Shown: positions 8,103 through 17,833, counted from the first letter of the stretch. The stretch is 64,000 bases of DNA from M55B112 sp964539395 (GCA_964539395.1 CAZIIU010000016.1:1-64000); one strand, 5' to 3'. Notes: a model not told the origin generated them from the letters alone. Numbers and translations: made by a program.

Positions 8103-8876
8103 TTATTTTGGTACCTCGACCTCGGTGATCTGGTCATCTACAAGGATCCTGCCGCAATACTCACAAACGATAATCTTCTTTCGCGAAGCAATATCAAGCT
8201 GACGTTGAGGCGGGATCTTGTTATAACATCCACCACAGGAATCCCTCTCCACCGGAACAACCGCCAGTCCGTTCCTGGCATTGCTCCTGATCTTATGGTA
8301 TGCGGTCTGCAACCTTTCATCGAGAATGGATTTGATATTTTCTTCCCGCAATTCCAGTTGATCCTCCTCCTTTTGAGTCTCGGAAACGATGCCTTCAAGC
8401 TCCTTTTTCTTCGTGTCGAGATCACTCTTTCTTTCATTCAGCAGGATTGTCGACTCGTTAATAATCTCTGTCTTTTCAGCGATCTGGGCCTCAAATTCTT
8501 TAATCCGCTTTTCACACAACTCCATTTCCAGAGTCTGGAATTCGATCTCCTTCGACAATGAATCATATTCCCTGTTGTTCCTGACATTGTCCTGCTGCTC
8601 CATATACTTCTTGGTCAAAGCCTCTGCATTGACGATCTCCTGCTTCTTTCCCGCGATCGATTTCTCCAGCGATGCAATATCATCCTGGTATTTGGAAACC
8701 CTGGTTTCCAGACCGGCGATCTCATCCTCCAGATCCTGTACTTCCAGCGGAAGTTCTCCCCGGAGGATCCTGATCTTATCAATGGATGTCGCTACCTGCT
8801 GCAGTTCGTAAAGTGCACGTAACTTCTCAGCTACAGTCATTTCTACTGTTCCTGTATCTCTCTTTGTATTAGCCAT
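8103..8876 (-). CDS. Coiled-coil C4 zinc-ribbon protein (CT398/zf-RING_7 family)
   Basis: The 257-residue product is a long antiparallel coiled coil (about residues 20-190) followed by a C4 zinc ribbon: CGGC and, about 25 residues on, CEYCG. This matches the CT398/CdsZ-type zinc-ribbon family, which is widespread and usually paired with a Nif3-like gene. Function is not firmly known; RNA/translation or secretion-chaperone roles have been suggested for relatives. Its start lies 3 nt from the stop of the Nif3-like gene, so the two are very probably co-transcribed. Confidence 0.88.
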   Translation of the reverse strand: MANTKRDTGTVEMTVAEKLRALYELQQVATSIDKIRILRGELPLEVQDLEDEIAGLETRVSKYQDDIASLEKSIAGKKQEIVNAEALTKKYMEQQDNVRNNREYDSLSKEIEFQTLEMELCEKRIKEFEAQIAEKTEIINESTILLNERKSDLDTKKKELEGIVSETQKEEDQLELREENIKSILDERLQTAYHKIRSNARNGLAVVPVERDSCGGCYNKIPPQRQLDIASRKKIIVCEYCGRILVDDQITEVEVPK

Positions 8877-8879
8877 TCA

Positions 8880-9983
8880 CTAAAGATATTTTATTGGATT
8901 TGTAATTACATCTGATAAATGGACTGCAAATTTAGGGAAATTTTTATTAAGTATGTCATAAAACAACTCCCGTGTATACTGTTCACTCTCAAAATGCCCG
9001 ATATCTGCAACAACAATCTTTTTCTCAGCCTCAAAGAACTGATGGTACTTAAAATCGCTGCTTACAAATACATCTGCCCTCTCCGCTATTGCTTTTCGTA
9101 AAAGATTGCTCCCCGCACCCCCGCAAACCGCAACCCTTTTAATTTGTTTTCCAAGCAGCCCGGAGTGCCTGATTATCCCTGTTCCGAACTTCTTCTTTAA
9201 AAGTGACAGGAACTCCCTCTCCCCGATTTTTTCATTGAGCTCGCCGATCATTCCCATTCCGACTTCCTGGTATTTATTCTCAAGCGGGTAAATATCGTAA
9301 GCAACCTCCTCATAGGGGTGGGCTGCAAGCATGGCACTGATTACCCTCCCTTTCTCATGGTCGGGGAAGATTGTCTCAATTCGAATCTCCCGTTCAAAAT
9401 GCAGTTTTCCTTTCTCCCCGGCGAAGGGGTTTGTCGCCTCGCCCCCCCTGAAACTGCCGGTGCCTTCCAGGTTGTAACTGCAGCTGTCGTAATTTCCGAT
9501 CATACCTGCTCCTCCGTCAAAGAGTGCCTGGCGCACCTTTTCGGCATGCGCTTCAGGCACAAAAACAACAAGTTTCTTTAATCGACCTGCGACCGGTTCC
9601 AGGATTCTGCAATTCTTCAGACCGATAACTTCGCATATCTTTCCGTTCACTCCCTGCCGTACCACATCAATATTTGTGTGGGCAGTATAAACTGCAATAT
9701 CATGTCGGATGGCTTTCATTACAGCCCTCTCCACCATTGTCTTTCCTGTTAATGAACTTAGTCCCCCAAAAATGAGCGGATGGTGGGATACTACCAGATT
9801 TAACCCCTTTTCAATTGCTTCATCCAGTACCTCCTCTGTCACATCAATCGTAACCAGGACACCTGTTATTTCCATCGAAGGATTTCCAACCTGCAGGCCT
9901 GCGTTATCATATGACTCCTGGTACAATAACGGCGCCAACCTTTCCAGCGAAGCTGTTATCTCATTTAGCCTCATCTCTATCAA
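8880..9983 (-). CDS. Nif3-like dinuclear metal-centre protein (GTP cyclohydrolase I type 2/NIF3 family)
   Basis: The 367-residue product is the long NIF3 form: an N-terminal metal-binding half (ESYDNAGLQVG, VVSHHPLIFGG, YTAHTNID), a PII/CutA-like middle domain (from about residue 130 to 235, with AHPYEEVAYDIYPL), and a C-terminal half closing the site (VAVCGGAGSNLL, DIGHFESE). The HH and H…E residues are the expected metal ligands. The enzymatic activity is unproven in most organisms. The pairing with the zinc-ribbon gene is a conserved arrangement. A second Met three codons in (9974) is an alternative start. Confidence 0.93.
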   Translation of the reverse strand: MIEMRLNEITASLERLAPLLYQESYDNAGLQVGNPSMEITGVLVTIDVTEEVLDEAIEKGLNLVVSHHPLIFGGLSSLTGKTMVERAVMKAIRHDIAVYTAHTNIDVVRQGVNGKICEVIGLKNCRILEPVAGRLKKLVVFVPEAHAEKVRQALFDGGAGMIGNYDSCSYNLEGTGSFRGGEATNPFAGEKGKLHFEREIRIETIFPDHEKGRVISAMLAAHPYEEVAYDIYPLENKYQEVGMGMIGELNEKIGEREFLSLLKKKFGTGIIRHSGLLGKQIKRVAVCGGAGSNLLRKAIAERADVFVSSDFKYHQFFEAEKKIVVADIGHFESEQYTRELFYDILNKNFPKFAVHLSDVITNPIKYL

Positions 9984-10257
9984 TCTATATTTAAGCTGTT
10001 TATTTTAAATATGTTACTAATTCCTTATAAGCTCCTGGTACTTGTTGCTTCACACATTATGAATTTTTTAGTGGTGTTCAGCGAGCCCTCATCAGTGAGC
10101 CTTTCACTGCCGGACTGATTACCGGTTTCACCGGACTCATTGCCAGTGCGATTTCGGTCCATGTCATTTTGACTTTGCCCGGTTGAGCCTTTAGCTCGGC
10201 GAAGCCAAAGATCAATATCCAATGATAAGTGGTCCTGTAAAGTGTGGCTTTCTGTCC

Positions 10258-10593
10258 CTACAGTGTCTCTTTTACCTCCAGTAGCATTATCTTAATCTGC
10301 TCCAGTGATTTAATGATCTCAAAGTTATGTTCTTCTTCATCTTTGTTCTCCTTCATCTTCTTCATAGCCCCCTTTAGAGTCATTCCCCTTTCTTTAACAA
10401 GGTGATAGATGATATGGAAACTGTCAATATCCTGTTGGGTAAAAAGGCGGTTTCCCTTCTTATTCTTCTTGGGTTTAATGATGTCAAACTCCTTTTCCCA
10501 ATAGCGAATCAGGGACGTGTTTACATGAAACATTGATGCAACTTCACCTATAGTATAGTAAAGCTTCTCAACTTTCTGCTCCTTATAAGGCAT
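10258..10593 (-). CDS. MerR-family transcriptional regulator
   Basis: A 111-residue protein with an N-terminal MerR winged helix-turn-helix: LYYTIGEVASMFHVNTSLIRYWEKEF, followed by the wing residues KGNRLFTQQDID, then a short coiled dimerisation helix. No cysteine-rich effector pocket or large ligand domain is present, so the signal is unknown. This small MerR near M23 peptidase and alaS genes is a frequent Bacteroidota neighbourhood, but the target promoters are not known. It is separated from the CapA lipoprotein gene upstream by about 160 nt. Confidence 0.9.
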   Translation of the reverse strand: MPYKEQKVEKLYYTIGEVASMFHVNTSLIRYWEKEFDIIKPKKNKKGNRLFTQQDIDSFHIIYHLVKERGMTLKGAMKKMKENKDEEEHNFEIIKSLEQIKIMLLEVKETL

Positions 10594-10754
10594 GATAATT
10601 GGGTATTAGCAAAATAAATAATCCAAATTAAAAAAAAATACTAACGAAATCAACGAATTATCAATTTACTCTCATATTTATTCTTTAAAAGTCCGGTTTC
10701 AGAAGATTCGTGAACATCTGTAAAGCAGGAGCGGGTTTCATGATACTGTCGCAA

Positions 10755-12065
10755 TCAACGGCAACCGATTGTAAGTGTTCCGTCCTCAGAGATAATCAGG
10801 TCATTACCGGGGAAATCGGCAGCAGACAGCTCCCTCAGCAGCTTCACAGCGGTTTTTCCGGCATCGACACGCGGTCCGCCGCTTCCGGTCTGGTGGATGG
10901 GGATCACCTTTCCTCCGATAAACTCACCCTTCCGGTTAGTAAATACTTTTACCATGGGTGCATACCCATTTGGGCCGCTGAGGTTGAACCGTGCATAGGT
11001 GCAGAAATTGCCAAGGCTGTAGCATATCAGGCGACTGTTATAGAGCTCCATTGCCCTGGTTACATGCGGACCGTGGCCGAATACCACATCGGCTCCTGCA
11101 TCGACCACTGCATGTGCAAATTTACAGACGTTCCCTCTGTTGTACCCCAGGTAAATTTCATCGGTACAGGGAACATGCTGGTAGTCGCGCCCCTCTGCCC
11201 CTCCATGAAATGAGACGATCACAATGTCGCAAATGGAGTCGAGTCCCCGGACAATTTCTGCTGCACGTTCATAATCTTTCATATCAGCAGTTCCGATATG
11301 TGGAGCAAAAGCTGCAAATCCATATTTCACACCATTTCCTTCAAATGTTACCGAGGGTTTATCAATAAACCCGGCCCAGGCTACACCGGCGCTGTCGAGC
11401 AGCCGGGCCGTGCTTTGCCTTCCCCCGGTACCAAAATCATTTACATGGTTATTGGCAACCCCGAGCAGATTAACCCCGGCATCGAGAATGCATCCGAGGT
11501 ACTCGTCGGGCATTCTGAAAACATAGCAAAACTTCGGATCGCGGCAGTTTTTCGGGGTGCCACCGCTTGAACAGAAAACTCCCTCGAGGTTACCAAAGGT
11601 AACATCGGCCGACCTGAGCAGATCCGCAACGGGAGCAAAAAGCCGCCTACAATCATTATCGGGAGGAAGGTATCCGGGATCGGGATAATCGGTGCCCGGC
11701 ATGATATCTCCGGTACCTATAATGCAGATTGTATCATCAGAAGCGACAGGAGCCTGCCCGATTTCATCAACAGGCAGGATAGCCTGACTTTCAGCCGGAA
11801 TAGAGTCGGAAGAAAAAACGGTGTCTGAAGGAGAGATCGTATCGGTCAAAGGGGGCGGGTCTTGCAGAGGAACTGTATCCGGGGAAAAGATTGTATCCCT
11901 GATTATAGTTTTTTCTGAAGGAGGCCCGAGCGTATCAGGGGAACTTTGCACCGGTTCAGCAATAGGAACAGTCCGTGCAGCCGGGGATTGGGATTGCCTT
12001 GAAACAAAACATCCATTGAAAATGATCAGTAAAGCAGGGATGAACCACCGGAAGAATTTCCACAT
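10755..12065 (-). CDS. CapA-like (PGA_cap) lipoprotein
   Basis: The 436-residue product starts with a lipoprotein signal: hydrophobic helix then FNGC, giving an acylated Cys19. A Pro/Asp/Thr/Ser-rich linker with repeated SPDT/PSDT words follows (about residues 30-110), then a PGA_cap domain: GTGDIMPGTDYP, GNLEGVF, GVANNHVNDFG, SFHGGAEG, VFGHGPHVTRAM, YSLGNFCTY. It is therefore a lipid-anchored periplasmic or surface metallophosphoesterase-like protein. It starts 2 nt after the stop of the M23 peptidase gene upstream and ends the M23 operon, which points to a cell-wall or surface-polymer role rather than a capsule locus. Confidence 0.87.
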   Translation of the reverse strand: MWKFFRWFIPALLIIFNGCFVSRQSQSPAARTVPIAEPVQSSPDTLGPPSEKTIIRDTIFSPDTVPLQDPPPLTDTISPSDTVFSSDSIPAESQAILPVDEIGQAPVASDDTICIIGTGDIMPGTDYPDPGYLPPDNDCRRLFAPVADLLRSADVTFGNLEGVFCSSGGTPKNCRDPKFCYVFRMPDEYLGCILDAGVNLLGVANNHVNDFGTGGRQSTARLLDSAGVAWAGFIDKPSVTFEGNGVKYGFAAFAPHIGTADMKDYERAAEIVRGLDSICDIVIVSFHGGAEGRDYQHVPCTDEIYLGYNRGNVCKFAHAVVDAGADVVFGHGPHVTRAMELYNSRLICYSLGNFCTYARFNLSGPNGYAPMVKVFTNRKGEFIGGKVIPIHQTGSGGPRVDAGKTAVKLLRELSAADFPGNDLIISEDGTLTIGCR

Positions 12066-12067
12066 AA

Positions 12068-13045
12068 TCAGTTAATGTCAAACGAAGGATCGACTGTTGA
12101 TAGCAGGCTGATCATTTTGTCGTACTCCCCGGGAGAGAGATCGTTTGCATAATAGTTGAACGGATCGACCGGCCTGTCATTAACCCAAACCTCGTAATGT
12201 AAGTGGGGCCTGACGGAGAGTCCGGTGTTGCCAACCAAACCGATTACCTCGCCTCGTTTTACCTGCTGTCCTGCCGATACGAGAACCTTCTGGCAATGGC
12301 CGTAAAGTGTTTTATAACCAAATCCGTGATTAACAAGAATTTTTCTTCCATATCCCCCGGTTGTATATTGTGCCTGCTCAACAACTCCGTCGGCTGTTGC
12401 ATATATCTTCGTTCCTGCGGGAGCTGTGAGGTCAATCCCGTCGTGGTGCCTGTATTCATTTAAAATCGGGTGCATGCGCATGCCAAATGCGGAACCGAAC
12501 CGCTTCAGGTCAGCGATGCTGACCGGTTGTATGGATGGCTTTGCTGCCATTCGCTGCTCTTTGGTCCGGGCAAATTCTATCACCTCATCAAATGATCTGG
12601 ATTGTATAACGAGCTGGCGGGAGATTCTGTCGAATTTAGTATAGGCAGCAATCAATAGTTCAGATTCAGGCTTGTTTAAAAGATCCCTGTATAACATGGA
12701 ACCTCCCGTCCCTGCCTCTCTCTTGGTCGATGGAACCGGATCAACTTCAAAGAATACCCTGTAGAGATGATCGTCGTTGTGGGCAATTCTTTCCAATAAA
12801 TCCTCGTAATTGATCATGCTCCAGTTGAGCAACTTCAACTCATATGAAATCTGCTCCCTTTCAGCGAGAAGCTTCTTATACTTGGGACTCTGTACTACAT
12901 CCTCACTGATCATAGATATAGTAACCAGTAGAATCACCACCAGAGCAGTGAATCTTAGGAATCCAAGAAACTGCTCCTTCCGGGTGTTCACGACCTTTTC
13001 AAACTGCAGCGTAGCGGGATTAAGGTAATACTTTGCCATTGTCAT
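12068..13045 (-). CDS. Membrane-anchored M23 peptidase (third gene of the tandem trio)
   Basis: The 325-residue product has an N-terminal cytosolic segment with the shared YxxNPxTLxF motif, one transmembrane helix (about residues 28-46), a periplasmic coiled coil, and a C-terminal M23 (LytM) domain. The zinc-site motifs HDGID and HLHYEVW are intact, so it should be an active peptidoglycan endopeptidase of the lysostaphin type. The start at 13045 lines up the NP motif at the same distance as in its two paralogues; an ATG two codons in is also possible. It lies between a paralogue (20 nt upstream) and the CapA lipoprotein (2 nt downstream). Confidence 0.93.
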   Translation of the reverse strand: MTMAKYYLNPATLQFEKVVNTRKEQFLGFLRFTALVVILLVTISMISEDVVQSPKYKKLLAEREQISYELKLLNWSMINYEDLLERIAHNDDHLYRVFFEVDPVPSTKREAGTGGSMLYRDLLNKPESELLIAAYTKFDRISRQLVIQSRSFDEVIEFARTKEQRMAAKPSIQPVSIADLKRFGSAFGMRMHPILNEYRHHDGIDLTAPAGTKIYATADGVVEQAQYTTGGYGRKILVNHGFGYKTLYGHCQKVLVSAGQQVKRGEVIGLVGNTGLSVRPHLHYEVWVNDRPVDPFNYYANDLSPGEYDKMISLLSTVDPSFDIN

Positions 13046-13065
13046 GCAATATAATAAAATAACTA

Positions 13066-14028
13066 TTAATCAAATGACTGTCCCGAGTTTTTTGAAATCA
13101 TAATCATCCTGTGATATTCCTCTGGATTCAGCTCAAGGAAGAAAAAGTTTACCGGGTTAACCGGTTCTCCATTGAACAGTACCTCGTAGTGCAGGTGTGG
13201 TCCGGCCGAAAGACCAGAGCTACCTACGGTTCCGATAATATCTCCCCTTCTCACTGCCCCTCCCTGCCGTACATCAATGTCATGAAGATGGGCATAGACG
13301 GTCTTTAAGCCATAACCATGGCTGATCACAATCCTGTTTCCCGATCCCCGTCTGGACCTGACAATTTGCTCAATGGTGCCATCGCCGGTAGCGTATACCG
13401 GAGTTCCAATTGGTGCGGTGTAATCCATTCCCTGGTGAAACTTAATGATCTTATAGATCGGATGCATCCGGTACCCGTAACCTGAAGCTGTACGGGTAAG
13501 ATCATTATTTTCAACAGGTTGAATCGCAGGAATATACTTTAGCATCTCAGACTTATCCTCACTTTTTATCCTCAATATATCATAGTCGAGTTTCTCATGT
13601 CTGGTTTTCTTTAGCAGCGAATCGAGTCTGAAGGCACTAAACATTACAAGTTGCCTGTCGGAAAATTCCTTCAGATGATGATACGGAATAAAGCCGGATT
13701 CCTCAATATCGGATATTGCAGGTTCTGTTTCAAAGATTAGTCTGAAAATATTTTCATCGGTCTGCTTGATTTCGTTGAATACTGTATCGATCATAGTCTT
13801 CCTGTCCTGCAATACCTGGTATTGCCTTCTCAGTTCCTCGTTTTCAGCGCGTACCATGCGCTCGTTCGGACTGTCAAACAGAACGAGATAAAGGACATTC
13901 AGTATTAAAGCGGTAAACAGGGCGGCAAAAATATATGCAATAACGCGCCAGACACGTGCTGAAAAACTGTTGTCGAGCTTGTCAAAATTGAGGTCTTCAG
14001 GATTAAATCGATACTGTGAATTCACCAA
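13066..14028 (-). CDS. Membrane-anchored M23 peptidase (second gene of the tandem trio)
   Basis: A 320-residue paralogue of its neighbours: short N-terminus with the FNPEDLNF motif, a transmembrane helix at about residues 28-50, a coiled coil, and a C-terminal M23 domain with HQGMDYTAPIG and HLHYEVLF. The catalytic zinc ligands (H and D of HQGMD, HxH of HLHYE) are present. The coiled-coil section diverges more than the peptidase domain, which suggests different partners or positions in the wall. It is flanked by 20-nt and 51-nt gaps to the neighbouring paralogues. Confidence 0.93.
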   Translation of the reverse strand: MVNSQYRFNPEDLNFDKLDNSFSARVWRVIAYIFAALFTALILNVLYLVLFDSPNERMVRAENEELRRQYQVLQDRKTMIDTVFNEIKQTDENIFRLIFETEPAISDIEESGFIPYHHLKEFSDRQLVMFSAFRLDSLLKKTRHEKLDYDILRIKSEDKSEMLKYIPAIQPVENNDLTRTASGYGYRMHPIYKIIKFHQGMDYTAPIGTPVYATGDGTIEQIVRSRRGSGNRIVISHGYGLKTVYAHLHDIDVRQGGAVRRGDIIGTVGSSGLSAGPHLHYEVLFNGEPVNPVNFFFLELNPEEYHRMIMISKNSGQSFD

Positions 14029-14079
14029 CTAAGAATTTTTTGGTGAAAATAAGAAAAAAAGTTGTTTGGGATAAAAAAG

Positions 14080-15036
14080 TTATTCAGAAGTGGCCCGTTT
14101 CTTTAGTATTTCATACTCCTCCGGAGTAATATCCTCATAGAAATGAAACATGGGATTCAGCGCTATACCATTTTGTGTTATCTCGTAATGCAGGTGTGGT
14201 CCGGTAGATCTTCCGCTGCTTCCCAGGGTACCGATCACCTGCCCGCGCCTTACAGTGTCGCCATGTTTCACCATGATATCCTGAAGATGCGCATAACGGC
14301 TGGTATAGCCAAACCCGTGATCGATCAGAACCTCATTGCCATAGCCATAGCGACTTATTTCAATCAGTTTTACAACTCCGTCGCCTGTAGCATGAACCTG
14401 CAGGCCATGTTGTCCGGCAAGGTCAATACCGCTGTGAACCCTGCGCTGCTTTGTAAATGGATCAATCCTGTAGCCGAACGTGGAGGTGAGCCAGTACTGA
14501 TCGGCTGGTGACAAAGGGTTAATCAGCGGTTTGGAGGCAAGTACCTGTTGGCTGGTTATCGCAGCCTCTTCCAGGTCATCAAAGGAGCTTGACTGTATGC
14601 GTGCTTTAATCATCAGCTTATCAACCTTTTCAAAAACCTCAATGACCATATCCGGATCGGAGATCGACTGGAGCGCAGTATGCATCACTGCACCACCAGT
14701 ACCTGCTTCCCTGATTGAGCGCGGAATGGGATCCATACCAAAAACCGATCTGTAGAGGCGGTCATCCTTTCGATTAAACTCAGAAAGCAGCTGCTCATTA
14801 TGTGCCAGCTCCTCGTTCAATGCCTGATACTCCTGGCGAAGACTGTAATTGATCTGTTCATAATATGCAAGCCGGGGTGATTTCGCATGACTGTCGTATA
14901 AAACCCTCATGCCCACAGCTATACCGATCAGCAGAACACATATAAAAAAACCCAGGAAAAGCCGTTTTTTTGGGGCCAGTTTTACCTCTTCATAGCGAAG
15001 TGTTTCAGGATTAATTCTGTATTTTCGACCAATCAT
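14080..15036 (-). CDS. Membrane-anchored M23 peptidase (first gene of the tandem trio)
   Basis: A 318-residue member of the trio: N-terminal INPETLRY motif, transmembrane helix at about residues 25-43, coiled coil, and a C-terminal M23 domain with HSGIDLAGQHG and HLHYEITQ zinc motifs. I chose the ATG at 15036 because it places the NP motif ten residues from the start as in the paralogues; an ATG at 15045 is three codons upstream. It heads the operon that ends with the CapA lipoprotein. A near-consensus box (TACTTTTA, one mismatch) with a TTG 20 nt further upstream lies just before the start on the minus strand. alaS is divergent. Confidence 0.93.
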   Translation of the reverse strand: MIGRKYRINPETLRYEEVKLAPKKRLFLGFFICVLLIGIAVGMRVLYDSHAKSPRLAYYEQINYSLRQEYQALNEELAHNEQLLSEFNRKDDRLYRSVFGMDPIPRSIREAGTGGAVMHTALQSISDPDMVIEVFEKVDKLMIKARIQSSSFDDLEEAAITSQQVLASKPLINPLSPADQYWLTSTFGYRIDPFTKQRRVHSGIDLAGQHGLQVHATGDGVVKLIEISRYGYGNEVLIDHGFGYTSRYAHLQDIMVKHGDTVRRGQVIGTLGSSGRSTGPHLHYEITQNGIALNPMFHFYEDITPEEYEILKKRATSE

Positions 15037-15101
15037 GCTCAACATTCTGAGGCTAAAAGTAAAAAATGCTTTGAAAAATCACAATAATAAACGAAAAAAT
15101 T

Positions 15102-15109
15102 TATTTTTG
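15102..15109 (+). promoter_or_regulatory. Bacteroidota -7 box upstream of alaS (TATTTTTG)
   Basis: An exact TAnnTTTG match about 97 nt before the alaS ATG. The nearest TTTG is 29 nt upstream, too far for the usual -33 box, so support is the -7 element and the divergent gene arrangement only. Confidence 0.35.
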
Positions 15110-15205
15110 CCACACTCTTTCCGCAAGTATAAATTCCATGCAGCAATTATACGTAACTTGCAGAAAAAGGTTATAATTTTCAAAATCTGATCATATTTTT
15201 CACAC

Positions 15206-17833
15206 ATGGGTTCTAAAGAGATTCGCAAAGCATTCCTGGATTATTTTGAAAAGAAAGGCCATAAGATCGTACCATCTGCGCCAATGGTAATGAAGGACGA
15301 TCCAACCCTTATGTTTACAAATGCAGGGATGAACCAGTTCAAGGATTATTTCCTCGGAACATTGAAACCGGAGGCAAAGCGGGTGGCAGATACACAGAAG
15401 TGCTTGCGTGTTACCGGCAAGCATAACGACCTTGAAGAGGTGGGGCACGATACCTATCACCATACCATGTTCGAAATGCTCGGCAACTGGTCATTCGGCG
15501 ATTATTTCAAAGAGGAGGCCATCGGCTGGGCATGGGAATTTCTCACTGAAGTAGTTAAACTTGACAGCGAAAGGATCTATGCAACAGTATTTGAGGGCGA
15601 CAAAAGTGACCGGCTTACCATGGATGTTGAGGCGGCAGATTTATGGAAAAAGTATCTCCCAGCTGAACGAATCCTGCAAGGATCAAAGAAGGATAACTTC
15701 TGGGAAATGGGGGCCACCGGACCATGCGGTCCCTGTTCCGAGGTACATGTCGACCTGAGAAACAGCAAGGAACGGGAAAAGGTACCGGGAGCACAGCTTA
15801 TTAACAGGGACCATCCACTTGTTGTTGAGATATGGAACCTGGTTTTTATCCAGTACAACAGGCTATCGGACGGAAGCCTGAAGAACCTTCCTGAAAAACA
15901 TGTGGATACTGGTATGGGATTTGAAAGACTCTGCATGGCCCTGCAGTCGAAAGAATCTAGTTACGATACCGATATTTTCAGTCCCGTGATTAACCGGATC
16001 GAATCGCTGACAGGTATCAACTACGGTGACAATGAAAAAACGGACATTGCCATGCGGGTTATTGCCGATCATCTGAGAGCCATCTCCTTCTCGGTTGCAG
16101 AGGGACAATTACCCTCCAATACTAAGGCCGGCTATGTGATCAGAAGGATTCTGCGAAGAGCGATCCGGTACGGATACACGTATCTCAATCAATCAGAACC
16201 CTTTATTTACAGGGTCCTGCCTGCAATAACGGAGGTACTTGGTGATACTTTCACCGAGCTAATAACCCAGGAGGACCTTATCAGCAAAGTTATCCGGGAA
16301 GAAGAACAGTCTTTTCTGAACACCCTTGAGAACGGGATCAGGAGACTCAACCAAATGAAAGAGATGATGCTGGATCAGGGACTGAATAAACTGGACGGTC
16401 GACAGGCATTCGAATTGTATGATACATATGGTTTCCCGGTCGACCTTACAGCACTTATCCTGCGTGAACAAAACCTTGGTGTGGATCATGAAGGCTTTGA
16501 CAGAGAGATGGCCAAGCAAAAGCAGCGATCAAAAAAAGCCGCAGCTACAGAAAAGAGCGACTGGACCATCCTTCAGGAAAATGATTATGAGTTATTTACC
16601 GGATACGATCAAAGCACCGAAAAGGTAAGGATTACGCGGTACAGGGAGGTAAGGATGAAAGATAAAAAAATATTTCACCTGGTATTCGACCGCACCCCTT
16701 TTTACCCCGAGGGGGGCGGGCAGATCGGGGACAAAGGTTTAATTGAAAATGATCACGAAAAGATTGAGATCAAAGATACGCGAAGAGAAAATGAACTCAT
16801 CATCCATATAACCAACCGGCTACCCGATGATCCCGGGGCCGTTTTCACTGCCAGGGTCAACGAGTCTGACCGGACACGTACAGCCAGCAACCATACCGCC
16901 ACTCACCTTACACACTTTGCATTGCGAAAAATACTCGGAAAACACGTGGAACAGAAAGGATCAATGGTCGGACCCGAGATGTTCAGGTTCGATTTTGCAC
17001 ACTTTCAAAAGTTGACCGATGAAGAGATCCGGGAAGTGGAAAAAACCGTTAACCGCCTGATCAGGGAAAACATCCCTGTTGACGAAAACAGGCAAATGCC
17101 CATCAATGATGCACGAAGGATGGGGGCCATATCATTATTCGGGGAGAAATACGGCGAACAGGTTCGTGTTATTAAATTCGGGGATTCAATTGAGCTCTGC
17201 GGTGGAATCCACGCTGCTGCCACTGGTCAACTCGGCTTTTTTAAAATTCTAAAAGAATCGTCCATCGCCGCAGGAATCAGAAGAATCGAAGCTGTTACTG
17301 GTGTCGAAGCAGAGAAATATATCTACAGTCAGCTCGATAAGATCAATCTCATTGCCGGACAGCTTGAAAAACATACCGACCTCGTTGATGCAGTGCGCAA
17401 GCTTGTGTCTGAGCACAATGAGCTGAGCCGGGAGGTAGCCAGGTTTAAACAAAATTCTGTCGGGGCCACCCTGAACACACTGAAAAAAAATGTACAAAAG
17501 ATCGGAAGTATAAATTTCATCGCAGATATACTGAACGATGCCGATGCCGATATGCTGCGCGATGCCGCTTTCAAATTAAAAAACGAATCAGAAAACCTAT
17601 TTCTGGTACTGGCTTCCAAGCAGGATAATAAAGCTCTGATGGTGGTGATGATCTCAGAAAACCTGATAAAGGAAAAGGGTCTCAATGCTGCAGAGATAAT
17701 AAAAACCATCGCAAGGGAGATCCGGGGAGGAGGAGGAGGCCAACCCTTTTTTGCCACCGCAGGTGGCAAGGACCCTGCAGGAATACCTGAAGCACTTAAA
17801 AAAGCAGAAGAACTGATTCGAAATCTCCAATAA
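15206..17833 (+). CDS. alaS: Alanyl-tRNA synthetase
   Basis: AlaRS charges tRNA-Ala and clears mischarged Ser/Gly. The 875-residue protein has the full domain set: class II catalytic core (opening SKEIRKAFLDYFEKKGH, motif 2 region TGKHNDLEEVG), tRNA-recognition helices, an editing domain with zinc ligands in HTATH (H563, H567) and CGGIH (C665, H669), and the C-terminal C-Ala domain with the Gly-rich RGGGGGQPFFATAGG. The normal editing-site spelling CGGTH is CGGIH here; the metal ligands remain. The ATG at 15206 gives the standard N-terminus. Confidence 0.98.
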   Translation: MGSKEIRKAFLDYFEKKGHKIVPSAPMVMKDDPTLMFTNAGMNQFKDYFLGTLKPEAKRVADTQKCLRVTGKHNDLEEVGHDTYHHTMFEMLGNWSFGDYFKEEAIGWAWEFLTEVVKLDSERIYATVFEGDKSDRLTMDVEAADLWKKYLPAERILQGSKKDNFWEMGATGPCGPCSEVHVDLRNSKEREKVPGAQLINRDHPLVVEIWNLVFIQYNRLSDGSLKNLPEKHVDTGMGFERLCMALQSKESSYDTDIFSPVINRIESLTGINYGDNEKTDIAMRVIADHLRAISFSVAEGQLPSNTKAGYVIRRILRRAIRYGYTYLNQSEPFIYRVLPAITEVLGDTFTELITQEDLISKVIREEEQSFLNTLENGIRRLNQMKEMMLDQGLNKLDGRQAFELYDTYGFPVDLTALILREQNLGVDHEGFDREMAKQKQRSKKAAATEKSDWTILQENDYELFTGYDQSTEKVRITRYREVRMKDKKIFHLVFDRTPFYPEGGGQIGDKGLIENDHEKIEIKDTRRENELIIHITNRLPDDPGAVFTARVNESDRTRTASNHTATHLTHFALRKILGKHVEQKGSMVGPEMFRFDFAHFQKLTDEEIREVEKTVNRLIRENIPVDENRQMPINDARRMGAISLFGEKYGEQVRVIKFGDSIELCGGIHAAATGQLGFFKILKESSIAAGIRRIEAVTGVEAEKYIYSQLDKINLIAGQLEKHTDLVDAVRKLVSEHNELSREVARFKQNSVGATLNTLKKNVQKIGSINFIADILNDADADMLRDAAFKLKNESENLFLVLASKQDNKALMVVMISENLIKEKGLNAAEIIKTIAREIRGGGGGQPFFATAGGKDPAGIPEALKKAEELIRNLQ

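Noticed and set aside
10025..10222. Small 65-codon minus-strand gene between the Nif3-like and MerR genes
   Set aside because: It starts with TTG, is low-complexity (Asn/Gly/Ser/Thr), and shows no family feature; the 274-nt gap otherwise shows only AT-poor intergenic sequence.
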